From contig NZ_CP009888.1 in the NCBI RefSeq assembly GCF_000788395.1, forward strand, positions 1,818,001 through 1,882,000: 64,000 nucleotides of DNA, in the 5' to 3' direction. The stretch is from Pseudoalteromonas piratica. Its GTDB lineage: Bacteria > Pseudomonadota > Gammaproteobacteria > Enterobacterales > Alteromonadaceae. Positions 1 through 10,276 of this stretch are shown one piece after another. The position numbers and the translations under genes were made by a program. The notes below the pieces were generated by a model. It was not told the origin of the DNA and made no database searches. It worked only from the letters and a program-made list of their open reading frames with translations. Position 1 is the stretch's first letter, and each line of letters begins with the position of its first letter.

Positions 1-44
1 CGAAAAGTGCTGCCAGCTTGAGCTTTATTAAGATAAACTTAAGG

Positions 45-881
45 TTAAAATACATAGCGAATGCCAACCTTAGCTCTGTGCGTGATACTGTTGCTAATCA
101 GTGGACTGTCGCTGATTTCTTTCGAATACCAAGATGATAACCAACCACCTAAAAACACCCAATTTTCATTAATTGGGTATTCAGAATGAAATTCAAAGGT
201 AACGCTGTAGGCAACACTTGGATCATAAATCGGCCTAGCATTTTCAATTGCTTCACTGGCATCTACACCAAAATAATACCCTGTAAACTCGGATGAATAG
301 ATATTGAGACCAGAGCCAACGCGAAACTCCCAATTTCGATAATCTTGAATGGTACTAATAAAACCACTGGCCCACAGGCTTTTGTGTGCGCCGGAAATGT
401 CTTGCAATAATTCAAAAGATACTTGGTGTGTTTTCTGCTTTCGAGTGAGTCTAAAGCCAGCATTAAAATCACTTTCTCTTTCTCTTATTCCCTGAAGTTC
501 AAACACTAAATCGTTATTATAGTAAGTGCCCGTTTGATCAAATCCTTCATGAGCATTGATAGCAAATAAATCGAGACTCCAATCATATTTATCTACTAGG
601 TTGTAACCCACTGTAAGCCCACCAGATAACTGAGAATTATCAACGTCGAAATAAAATTTATCGTAATTGATGGCAATATTGATATTTAGTTCGAGCCCAT
701 CTTGGTAATCCACACCCTGAAGGTAATGCTTATCGATGTAGTAACCTGCACCAAAACTCCAATCCCAAGTAAAGCCATCACTTGCTTCAAGCGTATTGTC
801 GGCATAAAGACGGTTACTGGCCTGGCTTGGTGCGGAAACAAGAATGGCGATAAAAAGTAGTGTGATTGTGAGTTTGTTCAT
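45..881 (-). CDS. Predicted outer-membrane beta-barrel protein
   Basis: This 278-residue protein starts with a signal peptide (basic MNK, a hydrophobic run, then a cleavage-like site near SQAS at about residue 22). The rest is alternating polar/aromatic strands rich in Tyr, Trp and Gly, and it ends in VGIRYVF, so the C-terminal Phe fits an outer-membrane barrel signal. No family motif is recognised. It lies alone on the minus strand, divergent from the serine hydrolase gene. A role as a small porin or structural barrel is inferred from composition only. Confidence 0.6.
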   Translation of the reverse strand: MNKLTITLLFIAILVSAPSQASNRLYADNTLEASDGFTWDWSFGAGYYIDKHYLQGVDYQDGLELNINIAINYDKFYFDVDNSQLSGGLTVGYNLVDKYDWSLDLFAINAHEGFDQTGTYYNNDLVFELQGIRERESDFNAGFRLTRKQKTHQVSFELLQDISGAHKSLWASGFISTIQDYRNWEFRVGSGLNIYSSEFTGYYFGVDASEAIENARPIYDPSVAYSVTFEFHSEYPINENWVFLGGWLSSWYSKEISDSPLISNSITHRAKVGIRYVF

Positions 882-1066
882 TATTTTTTTAAAAGGGATA
901 CTGAGTGCTAGCTACTAAAATACGTATTATATGTATAAATGTGTAGTGCACATGTAAAAAAATGTAGTGTAAGTGTGCAATTAAAAATAAATTAACAATT
1001 TTTCCTGCATCAATTCGTGTTGCTTGTTAAACTATGTGCGTAATTATTCCGAGAATAGCGATATAT

Positions 1067-2218
1067 ATGCGGTTTTTGTTTTTCTCATTCCTCTTGAGTG
1101 TACATTCTTTCACCTTTGCTGACAGCCTTGATAATGCTGGGCAGAGTGTTGATTTTGAAAAATTTGTTAAAAGCTATAAGCAATCCATGGTCAAAAAGCT
1201 GCGCAAAAAAGGCATTCCAGGTGCTGCGCTTTCTGTTGTCAAAGTCGATGGGGGAGAGTTTGCTTATGGCTATGGTAAAACAAAGCGTGTAGGTGGAAAT
1301 CCTGTTGATAGCAATACGCGCTTTCGCTTAGCGTCTGTATCAAAAACATTTGCAGGGTCTTTAGCCGCCAAGTTAGCGACGCAAGGGCAGCTTCAGTTGG
1401 ATGATACTGTCACTAAGTACTTGCCTGACTTTCATTTCCATAGCCGCGACAAAAAATTACGCGTATCACATCTGCTAAGCCATAGTAGCGGCTTAGTACC
1501 CAATGCCTATGATAATTTGATTGAGTCACGTATGGCGTATGACAAAATTAAGGCTAAACTGGCTGACGTTGAGCCAATTTGCTCACCGGGCAGATGTTAT
1601 GGTTATCAAAATGTCATGTTTAGTTTAATTGGCGATGTCATTGAGCAATCAACAAGCATGGACTACGACACTTGGGTTAATGAATTTTTGTTTAAACCAC
1701 TCAATATGAAAAACGCGAGCTTAGGCATGAAGGCAATGGTTAAAGATGACAATTATGCACATCCTCATGTGAGAGCTCGAAAGCGTTGGTATACCACTAA
1801 ATTAAAACCTAATTACTATAAAGTTGCGCCAGCTGCCGGCGTTAATGCCAGTGCCAGTGATATGGTGCAGTGGTTAAAAGCGCAGTTAGGTGAGTATCCG
1901 AGCGTATTATCGAAAGAATCGTTAGCGCTACAGGCAACACCTCATATTAATACTAAAAAAGAGTTAAAACGACGAGTTTGGCGATCAAATCTTAAAAAGG
2001 CGCAGTATGGATTAGGTTGGCGAATTTATGATTATAAAGGTGAAACAATTTACTATCACAGTGGTTGGGTGCAAGGCTACCGAGCAGATCTGTTGGTAAT
2101 TCCTCGATTAGAGTTAGGTTTCAGTTTAATGATTAATGCTGAAGCAGGCATTTTAAATGAATTAACGACTGACTTTCTTGACCTGACATTAAAACAATTC
2201 AATAAAAAACGCGCCTAG
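1067..2218 (+). CDS. Serine hydrolase of the beta-lactamase / class C PBP-like family
   Basis: An exported serine hydrolase of the family that includes AmpC-type beta-lactamases, D-aminopeptidases and esterases. The three family motifs are visible: SVSK (nucleophile Ser and Lys), YQN (the Y-x-N box) and HSGW (equivalent to the K/H-T/S-G box). The chosen start gives a good signal peptide (MRFLFFSFLLSVHSFTFADS). A start at 1034 adds 11 residues that spoil it, and neither start has a strong ribosome binding site. The substrate cannot be told from sequence. A hairpin terminator follows directly. Confidence 0.78.
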   Translation: MRFLFFSFLLSVHSFTFADSLDNAGQSVDFEKFVKSYKQSMVKKLRKKGIPGAALSVVKVDGGEFAYGYGKTKRVGGNPVDSNTRFRLASVSKTFAGSLAAKLATQGQLQLDDTVTKYLPDFHFHSRDKKLRVSHLLSHSSGLVPNAYDNLIESRMAYDKIKAKLADVEPICSPGRCYGYQNVMFSLIGDVIEQSTSMDYDTWVNEFLFKPLNMKNASLGMKAMVKDDNYAHPHVRARKRWYTTKLKPNYYKVAPAAGVNASASDMVQWLKAQLGEYPSVLSKESLALQATPHINTKKELKRRVWRSNLKKAQYGLGWRIYDYKGETIYYHSGWVQGYRADLLVIPRLELGFSLMINAEAGILNELTTDFLDLTLKQFNKKRA

Positions 2219-2231
2219 AGCGCGTTTTTTT
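2204..2231. terminator. Bidirectional rho-independent terminator
   Basis: A GC-rich stem (AACGCGC pairing with GCGCGTT) flanked by A- and T-runs overlaps the stop codon of the serine hydrolase. It can serve both that gene and the convergent yhbY gene. Confidence 0.8.
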
Positions 2232-2247
2232 GATTCCGTTGAGCTTG

Positions 2248-2544
2248 TTAGCCCTTTGGTAATTGGATTTTCTTATCTTCGCTTTGTTTATAAAGCACAA
2301 TAATGTGTCCAATTGTTTGTAATTTGATAGCACCTGTTTCGCGCACAATCGCCTCGAAAATCAATGCTTTTGTTTCACGATCGCTAGTCGGTACTTTAAC
2401 TTTAATGAGTTCGTGAATTTCCAGTGCGTTTTCAATTTCGAGAAGTACACCTTCCGTTAAGCCATTTGCACCTAAAAGAACAACTGGGTTTAACGCGTGT
2501 GCTTCGCCTTTTAAAAACTGCTTTTGTTTGTTTGATAACTTCAT
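2248..2544 (-). CDS. yhbY: YhbY family RNA-binding protein (CRM domain)
   Basis: A 98-residue single CRM-domain protein. It shows the family opening (LSNKQKQFLKGEAHALNPVV), the GANGLTEGVL loop, and HELIKVKV followed by an IVLYK strand. The E. coli homologue associates with pre-50S ribosomal particles. It is divergent from rlmE, the conserved gammaproteobacterial arrangement in which yhbY and the rRNA methylase sit back to back. Length is normal for the family. Confidence 0.93.
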   Translation of the reverse strand: MKLSNKQKQFLKGEAHALNPVVLLGANGLTEGVLLEIENALEIHELIKVKVPTSDRETKALIFEAIVRETGAIKLQTIGHIIVLYKQSEDKKIQLPKG

Positions 2545-2630
2545 ATTTAGTAAATTTCGCAGAAATAATCTTGAATTATGGGTATTCTACCGCCATATAG
2601 AGAATAATACTAATTCTAGAGTAGAATTTA

Positions 2631-3260
2631 ATGTCTAATAAAAAGCATTCGGCAAGTTCAAAACGCTGGTTAAAAGAGCATTTTGATGATGTTTATGCCA
2701 ATGAAGCCCGTAAACTCGGGTATCGTTCGCGCGCTTATTTTAAAATTGAAGAGCTCGACAAAAAAGATAAATTAATCCGTCCTGGCCTTACTGTTGTGGA
2801 TTTAGGTGCCGCTCCGGGTGGTTGGTCGCAATATGCTGCGGATAAAGTGGGCGATAACGGCACTGTAATATCTTGTGACATTTTACCTATGGACCCATTA
2901 CCAGGGGTTGAGTTCTTACAAGGTGACTTCCGTGAAGAGGCGGTACTGGATGCTTTATTAACCCGTATTGACGGTAAAAACGTTGATTTAGTGATGTCAG
3001 ATATGGCGCCTAACATGAGCGGAAATAACGTTACAGACCAAGCCGGTAGCATGTATTTAGTGGAACTTGCATTTGATATGTGCCATCAAGTTCTCAAGCC
3101 AAACGGTAACTTCGCTGTAAAAGTTTTCCAAGGGGAAGGATTTGATCAATTTGTTAAAGACTTACGTAATAGCTTTAAGACTGTAAAAATTCGCAAGCCA
3201 GACTCTTCGCGAGCACGCTCACGTGAAGTATATATAGTAGCGACAGGTTACAAACTGTAG
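2631..3260 (+). CDS. rlmE: 23S rRNA (uridine-2552-2'-O)-methyltransferase RlmE (FtsJ)
   Basis: Methylates the 2'-OH of U2552 in the A-loop of 23S rRNA using S-adenosylmethionine, a late step in 50S assembly. The 209-residue protein has the SAM-binding motif [13 protein letters not shown] and the catalytic K-D-K-E tetrad spread over [20 protein letters not shown] and SREVYIVA. It precedes ftsH as in E. coli. Length and context are standard. Confidence 0.96.
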   Translation: MSNKKHSASSKRWLKEHFDDVYANEARKLGYRSRAYFKIEELDKKDKLIRPGLTVVDLGAAPGGWSQYAADKVGDNGTVISCDILPMDPLPGVEFLQGDFREEAVLDALLTRIDGKNVDLVMSDMAPNMSGNNVTDQAGSMYLVELAFDMCHQVLKPNGNFAVKVFQGEGFDQFVKDLRNSFKTVKIRKPDSSRARSREVYIVATGYKL

Positions 3261-3318
3261 TACAGTATTTATAGTTAAAAGATTTTTTCATTATTAGATA
3301 AGACAAGAGGTTAATGCC

Positions 3319-5286
3319 TTGAGTGATATGGCTAAAAATTTAATTCTCTGGTTGGTTATCGCCGTTGTATTGATGTCGGTATTCCAGAGTTTCAATCCGG
3401 GCGAAGGTTCTAATCGCCAACTCGCATATTCGCAGTTTGTAAAAGAAGCGCGCTCTGAACAAATCCGCGAAGCAAAATTTGATCGCACTGCTGGTATTGT
3501 CTACGGCACAAAATTAAATGGTGAGCAGTTTAAAACTGTAATTCCAATGCACGATCAATATATCGTAGATGAATTAATTAAAAGCGGTGCAATTGTTGAA
3601 GGGGTAGAGCCTGAAGAACAATCTCTTCTTGCTACTATTTTCATCTCTTGGTTCCCAATGTTACTACTTATCGGTGTATGGATATTCTTTATGCGCCAAA
3701 TGCAAGGCGGTGGCGGTAAAGGCGCGATGTCTTTCGGTAAGAGTAAAGCCCGCCTTATGAGCGAAGATCAGGTAAAGACTACGTTTGCCGATGTTGCAGG
3801 TTGTGACGAAGCGAAAGAAGACGTAACAGAACTTGTTGATTTCTTGCGTGACCCATCAAAGTTCCAAAAACTCGGTGGTAGCATTCCTAAGGGCGTACTG
3901 ATGGTAGGTCCTCCAGGTACAGGTAAAACCTTGCTTGCTAAAGCAGTTGCAGGTGAAGCAAAGGTACCATTCTTTACAATTTCAGGTTCTGATTTTGTTG
4001 AGATGTTTGTTGGTGTAGGTGCATCACGTGTACGTGATATGTTCGAACAAGCAAAAAAAGCAGCGCCTTGTATTATTTTTATTGATGAAATTGATGCGGT
4101 AGGTCGTCAACGTGGCGCAGGTCTTGGTGGTGGTCACGATGAGCGAGAACAAACCCTTAACCAAATGCTTGTTGAAATGGATGGCTTTGAAGGCAACGAA
4201 GGTATCATTGTAATTGCAGCAACTAACCGCCCTGACGTACTAGATCCTGCGTTACTTCGACCTGGTCGTTTCGACCGCCAAGTGGTTGTTGGACTACCTG
4301 ATATTCGTGGTCGTGAACAAATTCTTAAAGTACACATGCGTAAAGTACCTTTGGCTGACAATGTTGAGCCAGCAGTTATCGCGCGTGGTACACCAGGTTT
4401 TTCAGGTGCAGATCTGGCTAATCTAGTAAATGAAGCCGCATTATTTGCAGCGCGCGGTAACAAGCGTGTTGTAAGCATGGCTGAATTCGATGCCGCTAAA
4501 GATAAAATCATGATGGGCGCAGAGCGCAAGTCAATGGTTATGAGTGAGCAAGAAAAAGAAATGACAGCTTATCATGAAGCAGGTCACGCAATTGTTGGAC
4601 GTCTAGTGCCAGAGCATGACCCAGTTTATAAGGTGTCTATTATTCCACGTGGTCGCGCACTAGGTGTCACTATGTACCTACCTGAGCAAGATCGTGTGAG
4701 TCACTCTAAGCAACATTTAGAGTCAATGATCTCAAGCCTTTATGGTGGCCGAATTGCTGAAGAGTTAATTTATGGTGCTGATAAAGTAACAACAGGTGCA
4801 AGCAACGACATTGAGCGTGCAACTGATATTGCCCATAAAATGGTTACCCAATGGGGTTTAAGTGAAAAATTAGGTCCGCTTCTGTATTCAGAAGATCAGG
4901 GCGAAGTTTTCATGGGTCGCAGCCAAACTCAGAATAAGAGTATGTCTGGTGAAACAGCTAAGCTAATTGATGCTGAAGTACGTGACTTCTCTGATCGTAA
5001 CTACCAGCGCGCAGAGGATATCTTAAAAGAAAATATGGATATTCTTCACGCAATGAAAGATGCATTAATGAAGTATGAAACGATTGATGCAGCGCAAATT
5101 GATGACCTAATGGCTCGCCGTGAGGTTCGTCCACCGCGTGACGCACATGATCGCAAAGACGACGACAAGCCAAGCGCTGGTGCAGCAGCAACAACAGATG
5201 AGGCAACACAAGTAGAAAAACAGGTTGAATCAGATAAAAAACCTGAAAATAAACTTGATGACACCGACCAACCATCGGTAAACTAA
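3319..5286 (+). CDS. ftsH: ATP-dependent zinc metalloprotease FtsH
   Basis: A membrane-anchored AAA+ protease that degrades misfolded membrane proteins and regulatory substrates. Two N-terminal membrane segments (about residues 5-25 and 97-120) flank a periplasmic domain. The AAA module has GPPGTGKT near residue 196 and FIDEID, and the zinc site HEAGH lies near residue 418. The start is TTG at 3319: a GAGG lies 8 bases upstream, whereas the in-frame ATG at 3328 (MAKNLILW) would be 17 bases away. The last 50 residues are a polar, low-complexity tail of variable type. A terminator follows. Confidence 0.97.
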   Translation: MSDMAKNLILWLVIAVVLMSVFQSFNPGEGSNRQLAYSQFVKEARSEQIREAKFDRTAGIVYGTKLNGEQFKTVIPMHDQYIVDELIKSGAIVEGVEPEEQSLLATIFISWFPMLLLIGVWIFFMRQMQGGGGKGAMSFGKSKARLMSEDQVKTTFADVAGCDEAKEDVTELVDFLRDPSKFQKLGGSIPKGVLMVGPPGTGKTLLAKAVAGEAKVPFFTISGSDFVEMFVGVGASRVRDMFEQAKKAAPCIIFIDEIDAVGRQRGAGLGGGHDEREQTLNQMLVEMDGFEGNEGIIVIAATNRPDVLDPALLRPGRFDRQVVVGLPDIRGREQILKVHMRKVPLADNVEPAVIARGTPGFSGADLANLVNEAALFAARGNKRVVSMAEFDAAKDKIMMGAERKSMVMSEQEKEMTAYHEAGHAIVGRLVPEHDPVYKVSIIPRGRALGVTMYLPEQDRVSHSKQHLESMISSLYGGRIAEELIYGADKVTTGASNDIERATDIAHKMVTQWGLSEKLGPLLYSEDQGEVFMGRSQTQNKSMSGETAKLIDAEVRDFSDRNYQRAEDILKENMDILHAMKDALMKYETIDAAQIDDLMARREVRPPRDAHDRKDDDKPSAGAAATTDEATQVEKQVESDKKPENKLDDTDQPSVN

Positions 5287-5293
5287 CAACCCT

Positions 5294-5321
5294 AAAAACC
5301 CCGATTTATTCGGGGTTTTTT
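5294..5321 (+). terminator. Rho-independent terminator after ftsH
   Basis: The stem AAAACCCCG / CGGGGTTTT with an ATTTATT loop and a T-run lies a few bases after the ftsH stop. It separates rlmE-ftsH from folP-glmM. Confidence 0.85.
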
Positions 5322-5335
5322 AAATCTACATTTCT

Positions 5336-6184
5336 ATGTCAAAAATCAATTTACCAAACGGCAAGGTACTCGACCTAAGCCAAACCCATATCATGGGCAT
5401 ACTAAACTTTACTCCAGACTCTTTTTCTGATGGCGGCAGTTATCAACATGTCGACAGCGCTGTCATTAGCGCGTTGGCGATGCTTGAAAATGGCGCAACT
5501 ATTATTGATATTGGTGGTGAATCAACCCGCCCTGGTGCGCCTGACGTTGCATTAGAGGAAGAATTGTCACGTGTAATCCCTGTTATTCAGGCAATTCGAG
5601 AGAAGTCAGACTGCCTAATTTCTATCGATACAAGCAAAGCTGAGGTAATGCGTCAAGCAGTGAATGCTGGGGCGGATATAATCAATGATGTTCGGGCACT
5701 GCAAGAGCCAAATGCGTTAGCAACAGCAGCAGCGCTTGGTGTTCCTGTATGTTTAATGCATATGCAAGGTCAACCTCGTACCATGCAAGCTAACCCTCAA
5801 TATACAGATGTGATTAACGACATTAAGCAGTTCTTTATCGAGCGGATTAATGAATGTGAAAAGGCTGGCATTACGCGCGATAAAATTATTCTCGACCCAG
5901 GTTTTGGCTTTGGTAAAACACTTGCACATAACTACCATATTTTAAAATACATAGACGAGTTTAAAATGATGGGGTGTGAAGTACTTGCTGGACTTTCGCG
6001 TAAGTCGATGATTGGTAACTTATTAGGACGCGATGTAGATCAGCGTTTAGCTGGCTCAATTGCGGGCGCACTGATTGCCGCGCAAAAGGGCGCTAAGATT
6101 ATCCGTGTACATGATGTTACAGAAACCGCTGACGCGTTAAATGTTTGGCGGGCCTGTGAACAAGGAATTACAAATGAGCAATAG
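5336..6184 (+). CDS. folP: Dihydropteroate synthase
   Basis: Joins p-aminobenzoate to 6-hydroxymethyl-dihydropterin pyrophosphate in folate synthesis; it is the sulfonamide target. The 282-residue TIM-barrel protein shows [26 protein letters not shown], the conserved IDTSKAEV loop, DPGFGFGKT and GLSRKSMI. It overlaps the glmM start by 11 bases, so the two genes are translationally coupled as in E. coli. Confidence 0.96.
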   Translation: MSKINLPNGKVLDLSQTHIMGILNFTPDSFSDGGSYQHVDSAVISALAMLENGATIIDIGGESTRPGAPDVALEEELSRVIPVIQAIREKSDCLISIDTSKAEVMRQAVNAGADIINDVRALQEPNALATAAALGVPVCLMHMQGQPRTMQANPQYTDVINDIKQFFIERINECEKAGITRDKIILDPGFGFGKTLAHNYHILKYIDEFKMMGCEVLAGLSRKSMIGNLLGRDVDQRLAGSIAGALIAAQKGAKIIRVHDVTETADALNVWRACEQGITNEQ

Positions 6185-7532
6185 AAAATATTTTGGCACC
6201 GATGGTGTCCGTGGTGAAGTAGGTCAATATCCAATCACCCCTGAATTTGCATTAAAACTGGGTTGGGCAGCAGGCAAGGTACTGTCTAAAAAAGGCACCA
6301 AAAAAGTTATTATTGGAAAAGACACTCGTATTTCTGGTTACCTATTAGAAACCTCACTTGAAGCGGGTTTAGTTGCCGCGGGCATAGATGTTATTTTGCT
6401 AGGCCCAATGCCTACACCGGCAATTGCATATTTAACACAAACATTTCGCGGTGAAGCGGGCATTGTGATCAGTGCGTCGCACAACCCATATCAAGATAAC
6501 GGTATTAAATTTTTCTCATCGCAAGGCACTAAGCTGGATGATGCATTAGAGCTTGAAATCGAAGCCATGATGGATGAAGACATGACGTGTGTTTCTTCCG
6601 AGTCATTGGGTAAAGCAAAACGTCTCGATACGGCTGCAGGTCGTTATATTGAATACTGTAAGAGTCAATTTCCAAGTGCCTTATCACTCGAAGGCTTACG
6701 TATTGTAGTTGATTGTGCCAACGGTGCAACCTATCACATAGCGCCAGACGTTATGCGCGAGCTTGGTGCTGAGGTAATCAAGGTAGCATGTGAACCAAAT
6801 GGTTTAAATATCAACGCAAAATGTGGTGCGACACATGTCGATACCATGGTGCAAAAAGTACTTGAAGTTAAAGCTGATGTTGGTATTGCATACGATGGTG
6901 ACGGCGATCGTGTGATGATGGTTGATCACAAAGGTCGAGTATTCGATGGTGATGATATTGTTTATATTATTGCCAAGTACGCGTTTGAAAAAGGCGAACT
7001 GGGTGGGGGCGTTGTAGGCACTGTAATGTCGAATATGGGACTCGAAAATGCACTTAAATCACTCGGTGTTGAGTTTGAACGTTCGAAAGTCGGTGATCGT
7101 TATGTTTTAGAGCTGCTAAAGCAAAAAGGTTGGAAAATTGGCGGTGAAAGTTCAGGCCATATTCTTAATTTAGACCGTATTTCAACGGGCGATGGCATTA
7201 TCTCTAGCTTACAAGTGCTTGCCGCGATGGTTGAAACTAATCAAACCCTTGAAGATTTAGGCCAAGGCTTTACTAAGTACCCGATGAATATGATTAACGT
7301 ACGTTATGCAAAGGGTACAGAGCCGCTTGCAAGCAGCGATGTTGAAACAGTAATTGCTGAGGTGGAGCAACAGCTTGGTGATAAAGGCCGTGTGCTTATC
7401 CGCAAATCAGGTACTGAACCCGTAATTCGCGTAATGGTGGAAGCGGAGAAAGAGAAACAAGTTTTCGATTTTTCAAAGAAAATTGCCGATGTTGTTGAAT
7501 CTGTAAGCAAACAACTCGAAAACGCACAATAA
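6174..7532 (+). CDS. glmM: Phosphoglucosamine mutase
   Basis: Interconverts glucosamine-6-phosphate and glucosamine-1-phosphate for peptidoglycan and LPS precursors. The 452-residue alpha-D-phosphohexomutase has the catalytic serine in ISASHNP (about residue 101), the metal loop DGDGDR, the sugar-specificity loop GGESSGH and the phosphate loop RKSGTEP. The start at 6174 ([11 protein letters not shown]) is chosen because AAGGA precedes it and homologues begin here; the frame is open further upstream inside folP. Confidence 0.96.
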   Translation: MSNRKYFGTDGVRGEVGQYPITPEFALKLGWAAGKVLSKKGTKKVIIGKDTRISGYLLETSLEAGLVAAGIDVILLGPMPTPAIAYLTQTFRGEAGIVISASHNPYQDNGIKFFSSQGTKLDDALELEIEAMMDEDMTCVSSESLGKAKRLDTAAGRYIEYCKSQFPSALSLEGLRIVVDCANGATYHIAPDVMRELGAEVIKVACEPNGLNINAKCGATHVDTMVQKVLEVKADVGIAYDGDGDRVMMVDHKGRVFDGDDIVYIIAKYAFEKGELGGGVVGTVMSNMGLENALKSLGVEFERSKVGDRYVLELLKQKGWKIGGESSGHILNLDRISTGDGIISSLQVLAAMVETNQTLEDLGQGFTKYPMNMINVRYAKGTEPLASSDVETVIAEVEQQLGDKGRVLIRKSGTEPVIRVMVEAEKEKQVFDFSKKIADVVESVSKQLENAQ

Positions 7533-7594
7533 CCTCTTGTAACTTTTAGCGAGTCAGGATAGTATCCTGCTCGCTTTCGAAATTGGAGTAAGCA

Positions 7595-8344
7595 ATGGCT
7601 TTACGCAAACCTATGGTTGCTGGCAACTGGAAAATGAACGGTTCACTTGAACTGGTTTCTGAATTAGCTGCAGCGATCGCAAATATTGATACGTCTGACG
7701 TTGATATTTTAGTTTTCCCGCCATTTCCTTTAATTAAATCTGCCTTAGATGCGGGTATGAAAGCAGGCGCGCAAACTGTATCAGAAAACAATGCGGGCGC
7801 ATTCACTGGTGAAGTTGATGCCAAATTGGTTCACGCACTGGGGGCGAATTATACGTTAGTTGGTCACTCAGAAAGGCGAGCTATTTTTGGTGAAAGCAAC
7901 GAAACCGTTGCTGCTAAATTTGCAAAAGCGCAAGAAAATAAATTGACGCCAATTTTATGTGTTGGTGAAAGCGAACAAGAGCGTGAGCAAGAATTGACCG
8001 AACAGGTTGTTTGGCAGCAAATTGACGCAATTATTGGCAAATTAGGTGTAGATGCACTGGCTAATAGTGTGATAGCATACGAGCCCGTTTGGGCAATTGG
8101 TACAGGTAAAACTGCATCGCCTGAACAAGCACAAGCTGTGCACAAATTTATTCGCAGCAAGCTGACTGAGTTAAACAGTGAGCTGGCTGCAAAGATACAA
8201 CTGCTTTATGGCGGTAGTGTTAACGAGAACAATAGCGAACAATTATTTGCGCAACCAGATATAGATGGTGGTTTAATAGGCGGAGCAAGCCTAAAAGCTG
8301 AAAGCTTTGCAGCCATCTGTAATAGCGCAAAAGGAAATGGCTAA
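7595..8344 (+). CDS. tpiA: Triosephosphate isomerase
   Basis: Interconverts dihydroxyacetone phosphate and glyceraldehyde-3-phosphate in glycolysis. The 249-residue protein has the N-terminal GNWKMNGS with catalytic Lys, the catalytic His in VGHSERR, the catalytic Glu in AYEPVWAIGTG and the phosphate-binding YGGSVN. It is followed after 2 bases by secG, an arrangement seen in many gammaproteobacteria. Confidence 0.97.
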   Translation: MALRKPMVAGNWKMNGSLELVSELAAAIANIDTSDVDILVFPPFPLIKSALDAGMKAGAQTVSENNAGAFTGEVDAKLVHALGANYTLVGHSERRAIFGESNETVAAKFAKAQENKLTPILCVGESEQEREQELTEQVVWQQIDAIIGKLGVDALANSVIAYEPVWAIGTGKTASPEQAQAVHKFIRSKLTELNSELAAKIQLLYGGSVNENNSEQLFAQPDIDGGLIGGASLKAESFAAICNSAKGNG

Positions 8345-8346
8345 CA

Positions 8347-8703
8347 ATGTACGAAATTTTATTAGTAGTTTATCTTATCGTAGCGCTTGCTCTAATTGGA
8401 TTTGTTTTAATCCAACAGGGTAAAGGTGCTGATATGGGTTCATCATTTGGTGCTGGTGCATCTGCAACCGTATTCGGTTCAAGCGGTGCTGGTAACTTTA
8501 TGACTAAAACAACCACAATCTTAGCTACAGTATTCTTTATTATGAGTATTGTGTTAGGTAACTTAACAGCTGGTCAGATTAAAAAGACTGACGAGTGGTC
8601 AGATTTATCTTCTGACGCACCAGCTGCGACAACGGTTGTTGCTGATCCAAAAGATAAAGACGTTCCTGCTTCTCAAGATAAAAGCAACGACGTACCAAAC
8701 TAA
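8347..8703 (+). CDS. secG: Protein-export membrane protein SecG
   Basis: An accessory subunit of the SecYEG translocon. The 118-residue protein has two membrane segments (about residues 3-22 and 52-72) with the conserved IQQGKGADMGSSFGAGAS loop between them. The C-terminal tail is acidic and Ala/Pro-rich, as is common in this order. It lies just upstream of tRNA-Leu(GAG), as in E. coli. Confidence 0.95.
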   Translation: MYEILLVVYLIVALALIGFVLIQQGKGADMGSSFGAGASATVFGSSGAGNFMTKTTTILATVFFIMSIVLGNLTAGQIKKTDEWSDLSSDAPAATTVVADPKDKDVPASQDKSNDVPN

Positions 8704-8717
8704 TAAATAACATCTTT

Positions 8718-8804
8718 GCGGATGTGCTGGAATTGGTAGACAGGCAGCGTTGAGGTCGCTGTGTGAGCAATCACGTGAGGGTTCAAGTCCCTCCATCCGC
8801 ACCA
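8718..8804 (+). tRNA. tRNA-Leu (anticodon GAG)
   Basis: An 87-nt class II tRNA with encoded CCA. The acceptor arm GCGGATG pairs with CATCCGC, the anticodon stem CAGCG/CGCTG encloses loop TTGAGGT (anticodon GAG), a long variable arm follows, and the T arm is GAGGG-TTCAAGT-CCCTC. The gene is intact although a prophage is inserted at it, because the phage attachment sequence supplies an identical 3' end. Confidence 0.97.
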
Positions 8805-8812
8805 TGATTTAA
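8778..8812 (+). repeat. attL: left prophage attachment core
   Basis: A 35-bp sequence identical to 56019-56053. It covers the T-arm and acceptor 3' half of tRNA-Leu plus CCA and 9 bases beyond (ATGATTTAA). The integrase gene ends 30 bases away, the usual position for a tRNA-targeting tyrosine integrase. Confidence 0.93.
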
Positions 8813-8813
8813 G

Positions 8814-8842
8814 CCCGTAACTCAATGAGTTACGGGTTTTTT
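8814..8842. terminator. Phage-side terminator after tRNA-Leu / int
   Basis: The near-perfect hairpin CCCGTAACTCA / TGAGTTACGGG plus a T-run lies just inside attL. It can end tRNA transcription and also lies at the end of the convergent integrase gene. It differs in sequence from the hairpin on the chromosomal side of attR. Confidence 0.85.
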
Positions 8843-10092
8843 CATTTTAGCTGGGACGCTATTGGGGTGTTTTGTACGGAAAACCCTAATATTTTAGTTA
8901 CCCTTTGAGCCATATCTGGCACTTCACTTTCCATCCATTTACCATAATGCTTTTCTAGCATCTTGATAGAAGTGTGTCCCATTTGGACACAGATCCATCT
9001 TTCGTTAATGCCAGCAGTTAATAGCTGACTAGCAAAAGTGTGTCGCGCTTGGCTTGGGCCTCTATATCGTACTCCCGATTTTTTAATATGTGTATTAAAG
9101 AATCCATCCCGAAATTTATCACCGAACCGGAAGGGTTTACCCGTTAGTGAATGTATGAAGACAAATTGAACCATTTGCTTAACTTTGGTTTTATTATCTT
9201 CTTGTATAACATCGATCTCATGTTTCTCTGACAGAAAGCTGTATTGTTTTTGCTTCTTAAGAACATCAAGTGCTGGCCCTATCAAATTGATTGTGCGAAC
9301 TGACTCTCTGGTTTTTGGGACTTTATAATTGCCCCTAACAACCGCACGTTTTACTTTGATTATTCCTTTATTAAGATCCACATCTTCCCAAGCTAGCGCT
9401 AAAAGTTCACTTAAACGCAAGCCTGTCCAACAATTAAATAAAAACGCATTCAACTCCTGAATTCTATTTGTGGCAGTGTTAGCTATTTTATCAATCTCCG
9501 AACGCTCAAATGGATCACAATCTGTGCTCACAACTTCTAAATTGTCTATAAACTCAAAAGGTGAGTGTTTGATTATTCTGTCTGCCAACGCATCATTATA
9601 AATGCCGCGAAACGGTATTAGTGTTTCGTTGATCGTTTTGTTTGCTAAATGATGCAAGTCAATAGTTACCCACTTCTTCAATTCACTTGGCTTTATCTGA
9701 TCTAGCCGGTGCATTCCCCAAATTGGCAGAATATGAGTTCTTACCTTGGATTTATACGCTCTAAAAGTGCTGTGTGCAGTTGTTTGTTCTTTAATACTAA
9801 GCCACTTTTCCATTGCTTCATTTACAGTCGGTATCTTTTGAGTATTAGAAAACTGTGCTGCCTTTTTAGAATTTGGAAAGCGCTCAGCATAGTCGAAAGT
9901 GCCTACTGATATTTCATGAAGCACTGCGACTCGCAAATTATAAGCTGCTTTTAGGTTGGCCTTGGTTGGTTGAAAGTTTAATCCTTCTTTACAGCGAACT
10001 CCACGGTAAGAAAATTCAATACGAATCTTCTTACCATGTAATTCAACACCAGGATATTTCTTGCAATGCTCTTTAAGCAGCTCTAAGTCCAT
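8842..10092 (-). CDS. int: Phage integrase, tyrosine recombinase
   Basis: Catalyses integration and, with excisionase, excision at tRNA-Leu. The 416-residue protein has an N-terminal Arm-DNA-binding domain of DUF3596 type (RIEFSYRGVRCKEGL), a core-binding domain (about 85-180) and a catalytic domain with Arg226, Arg350-His351, His373 and Tyr383 (HYGKW). The usual His three residues before Arg350 is replaced by Ser, as can occur in this subfamily. It overlaps the excisionase gene by 20 bases and is last in the leftward operon. Confidence 0.95.
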   Translation of the reverse strand: MDLELLKEHCKKYPGVELHGKKIRIEFSYRGVRCKEGLNFQPTKANLKAAYNLRVAVLHEISVGTFDYAERFPNSKKAAQFSNTQKIPTVNEAMEKWLSIKEQTTAHSTFRAYKSKVRTHILPIWGMHRLDQIKPSELKKWVTIDLHHLANKTINETLIPFRGIYNDALADRIIKHSPFEFIDNLEVVSTDCDPFERSEIDKIANTATNRIQELNAFLFNCWTGLRLSELLALAWEDVDLNKGIIKVKRAVVRGNYKVPKTRESVRTINLIGPALDVLKKQKQYSFLSEKHEIDVIQEDNKTKVKQMVQFVFIHSLTGKPFRFGDKFRDGFFNTHIKKSGVRYRGPSQARHTFASQLLTAGINERWICVQMGHTSIKMLEKHYGKWMESEVPDMAQRVTKILGFSVQNTPIASQLK

Positions 10093-10276
10093 GCTCTACA
10101 TACTCATCATAGTTTTCGTAATGGTAATAGATGCGGCCGTCATCAGCTTTTTTGAAGTGAATACCTTCAATCAGCTTTCCGGTTTTGCGTTTCTTATCTA
10201 ATGCATCCTTGGTGATGCCTTTGTATTGCTCAAATATTGTTGGGAGTACCCAACCGAACTGAATATATGCTTTCAT
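10073..10276 (-). CDS. xis: Excisionase-like protein
   Basis: A 67-residue basic protein with the winged-helix excisionase pattern: GWVLPTIFEQYKGITKDAL, then KLIEGIHFKKADDGRIYYH. Directly upstream of int and overlapping it, the standard place for the recombination directionality factor. Its start overlaps the end of the MT-A70 gene. The identification rests on pattern, size and position. Confidence 0.82.
   Translation of the reverse strand: MKAYIQFGWVLPTIFEQYKGITKDALDKKRKTGKLIEGIHFKKADDGRIYYHYENYDEYVEHGLRAA

Noticed and set aside
4134..4529. Antisense ORFs inside ftsH, the tape measure and other large genes
   Set aside because: They are opposite-strand shadows of strongly conserved coding sequence without ribosome binding sites or protein-like features.
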